NCBI GenBank assembly: GCA_016199025.1
Contig: JACQHM010000187.1
Location: 1 to 5,391 of the forward strand
Source of the DNA: Candidatus Methylomirabilota bacterium
GTDB lineage: Bacteria; Methylomirabilota; Methylomirabilia; Methylomirabilales; JACQHM01
Length of the DNA: 5,391 nucleotides
Direction: 5' to 3'
The notes beneath the pieces are model-generated. The model ran no database searches and was not told the DNA's origin. It saw nothing but the letters and a program-made list of their open reading frames with translations. The translations under genes and the position numbers were made by a program. How positions within the stretch are numbered: position 1 is the first letter of the stretch; each line of letters starts with the position of its first letter. Of the stretch, positions 4,961 to 5,391 are shown piece after piece.

Positions 4961-5391
4961 GTGATCCAACTGTTCCATGTCTCCAAGATCTATGGGAGGG
5001 ACGTTGAAGCCCTTTCGGACATCACCCTTTCCATGAAAAAGGGGGAATTCGTGTTCATCGCCGGGGCGAGCGGGGCGGGGAAGACGACCCTTTTAAGGCT
5101 CATCTACCGGGACGAGCTCCCCACCTCCGGCCAGATCCTGGTGAACGGTCGGAACGTGGTGAAGCTTAAAGAACGACATCTCCCCTCCCTTCGTCAGAGC
5201 ATCGGCATTATCTTCCAAGACTTCAAGCTCGTGAAGGACTGGTCGGTCTTCGAGAACCTGGCCCTCGTCTACCGGATCAGGGGACTCCCCGCCTGGATCG
5301 GCGAGCGTAAGGTGAAGCAGCTCTTAAAGGTCGTCGGGCTCTCCCACAAGGCTCATCTCTCCCCTTACCAACTCTCCGGCGGGGAGCAGCA
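4961..5391 (+). CDS. ftsE: Cell-division ATP-binding protein FtsE, N-terminal 143 residues
   Basis: ABC-type ATPase that partners the membrane protein FtsX. FtsEX works at the inner face of the division site, where ATP use drives activation of peptidoglycan hydrolases. The start MIQLFHVSKIYG is typical of FtsE. Walker A is GASGAGKTT (35-43), followed by LLRLIYRDELPTSGQILVNG. The Q-loop is FQDFKL (85-90), and the ABC signature LSGGEQ begins at 138 just before the window ends. Walker B and the H-loop are beyond the edge; FtsE is normally about 220-230 residues, so roughly a third is missing. The start is GTG at 4961; a GGGG lies 5 bases upstream and a GGAGGAGG (4940-4947) further away. The promoter at 4861-4888 suggests it begins its own operon, with ftsX expected next. 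Confidence 0.92.
   Translation, partial: MIQLFHVSKIYGRDVEALSDITLSMKKGEFVFIAGASGAGKTTLLRLIYRDELPTSGQILVNGRNVVKLKERHLPSLRQSIGIIFQDFKLVKDWSVFENLALVYRIRGLPAWIGERKVKQLLKVVGLSHKAHLSPYQLSGGEQ

Noticed and set aside
4321..5007. A 228-codon plus-strand frame crossing the MFS 5' end, repeat copy 2 and the ftsE start
   Set aside because: It runs through the repeat and out of frame into ftsE, with no family-like sequence.

Overview
The window is GC-rich bacterial chromosome with five protein-coding loci, all consistent with a free-living bacterium from one of the lineages that share this style of sequence (Nitrospirota, the deltaproteobacterial groups, NC10 or Rokubacteria-like clades). That placement is an inference from the protein style and from the 'GATTGCGGATT' type of interspersed repeat. 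The window has no rRNA, tRNA or other direct taxonomic marker. No CRISPR array, phage structural gene or complete insertion sequence was seen.

Left part (1-1497): a minus-strand integron-integrase-type tyrosine recombinase. Its frame is cut by one in-frame TAG (87-89) that replaces an expected Gln codon. The frame then stays open with family-like sequence to the window edge, so it is best read as a decaying gene. It has an unusual N-terminal extension with a HARP-like motif. Upstream lie about 350 bases without a convincing gene. They hold a strong hairpin and a good sigma70-type promoter whose 17-base spacer is filled by a C-tract/G-tract inverted repeat resembling operators of CsoR/RcnR/FrmR-family repressors.

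Middle (1498-4665): a minus-strand eIF2B-like protein whose family catalytic Cys position reads Ser; a divergent plus-strand CinA-type protein with only the COG1058 domain; and a minus-strand 12-TM MFS transporter that converges on cinA with a 57-base tail-to-tail overlap. An 89-base element with 11-base perfect terminal inverted repeats occurs twice in the same orientation (2513-2601 and 4681-4769, four differences). The two copies exactly bracket the cinA-MFS pair, and each sits just upstream of a start codon.

Right end (4793-5391): an intergenic region with divergent promoter candidates, then the first 143 codons of ftsE, the ATPase of the FtsEX division complex, cut by the window edge.

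The genes do not form one obvious pathway. The window looks like housekeeping genes (cinA, ftsE) mixed with a transporter, an orphan eIF2B-like gene and a mobile-element remnant, with small repeats in the gaps.
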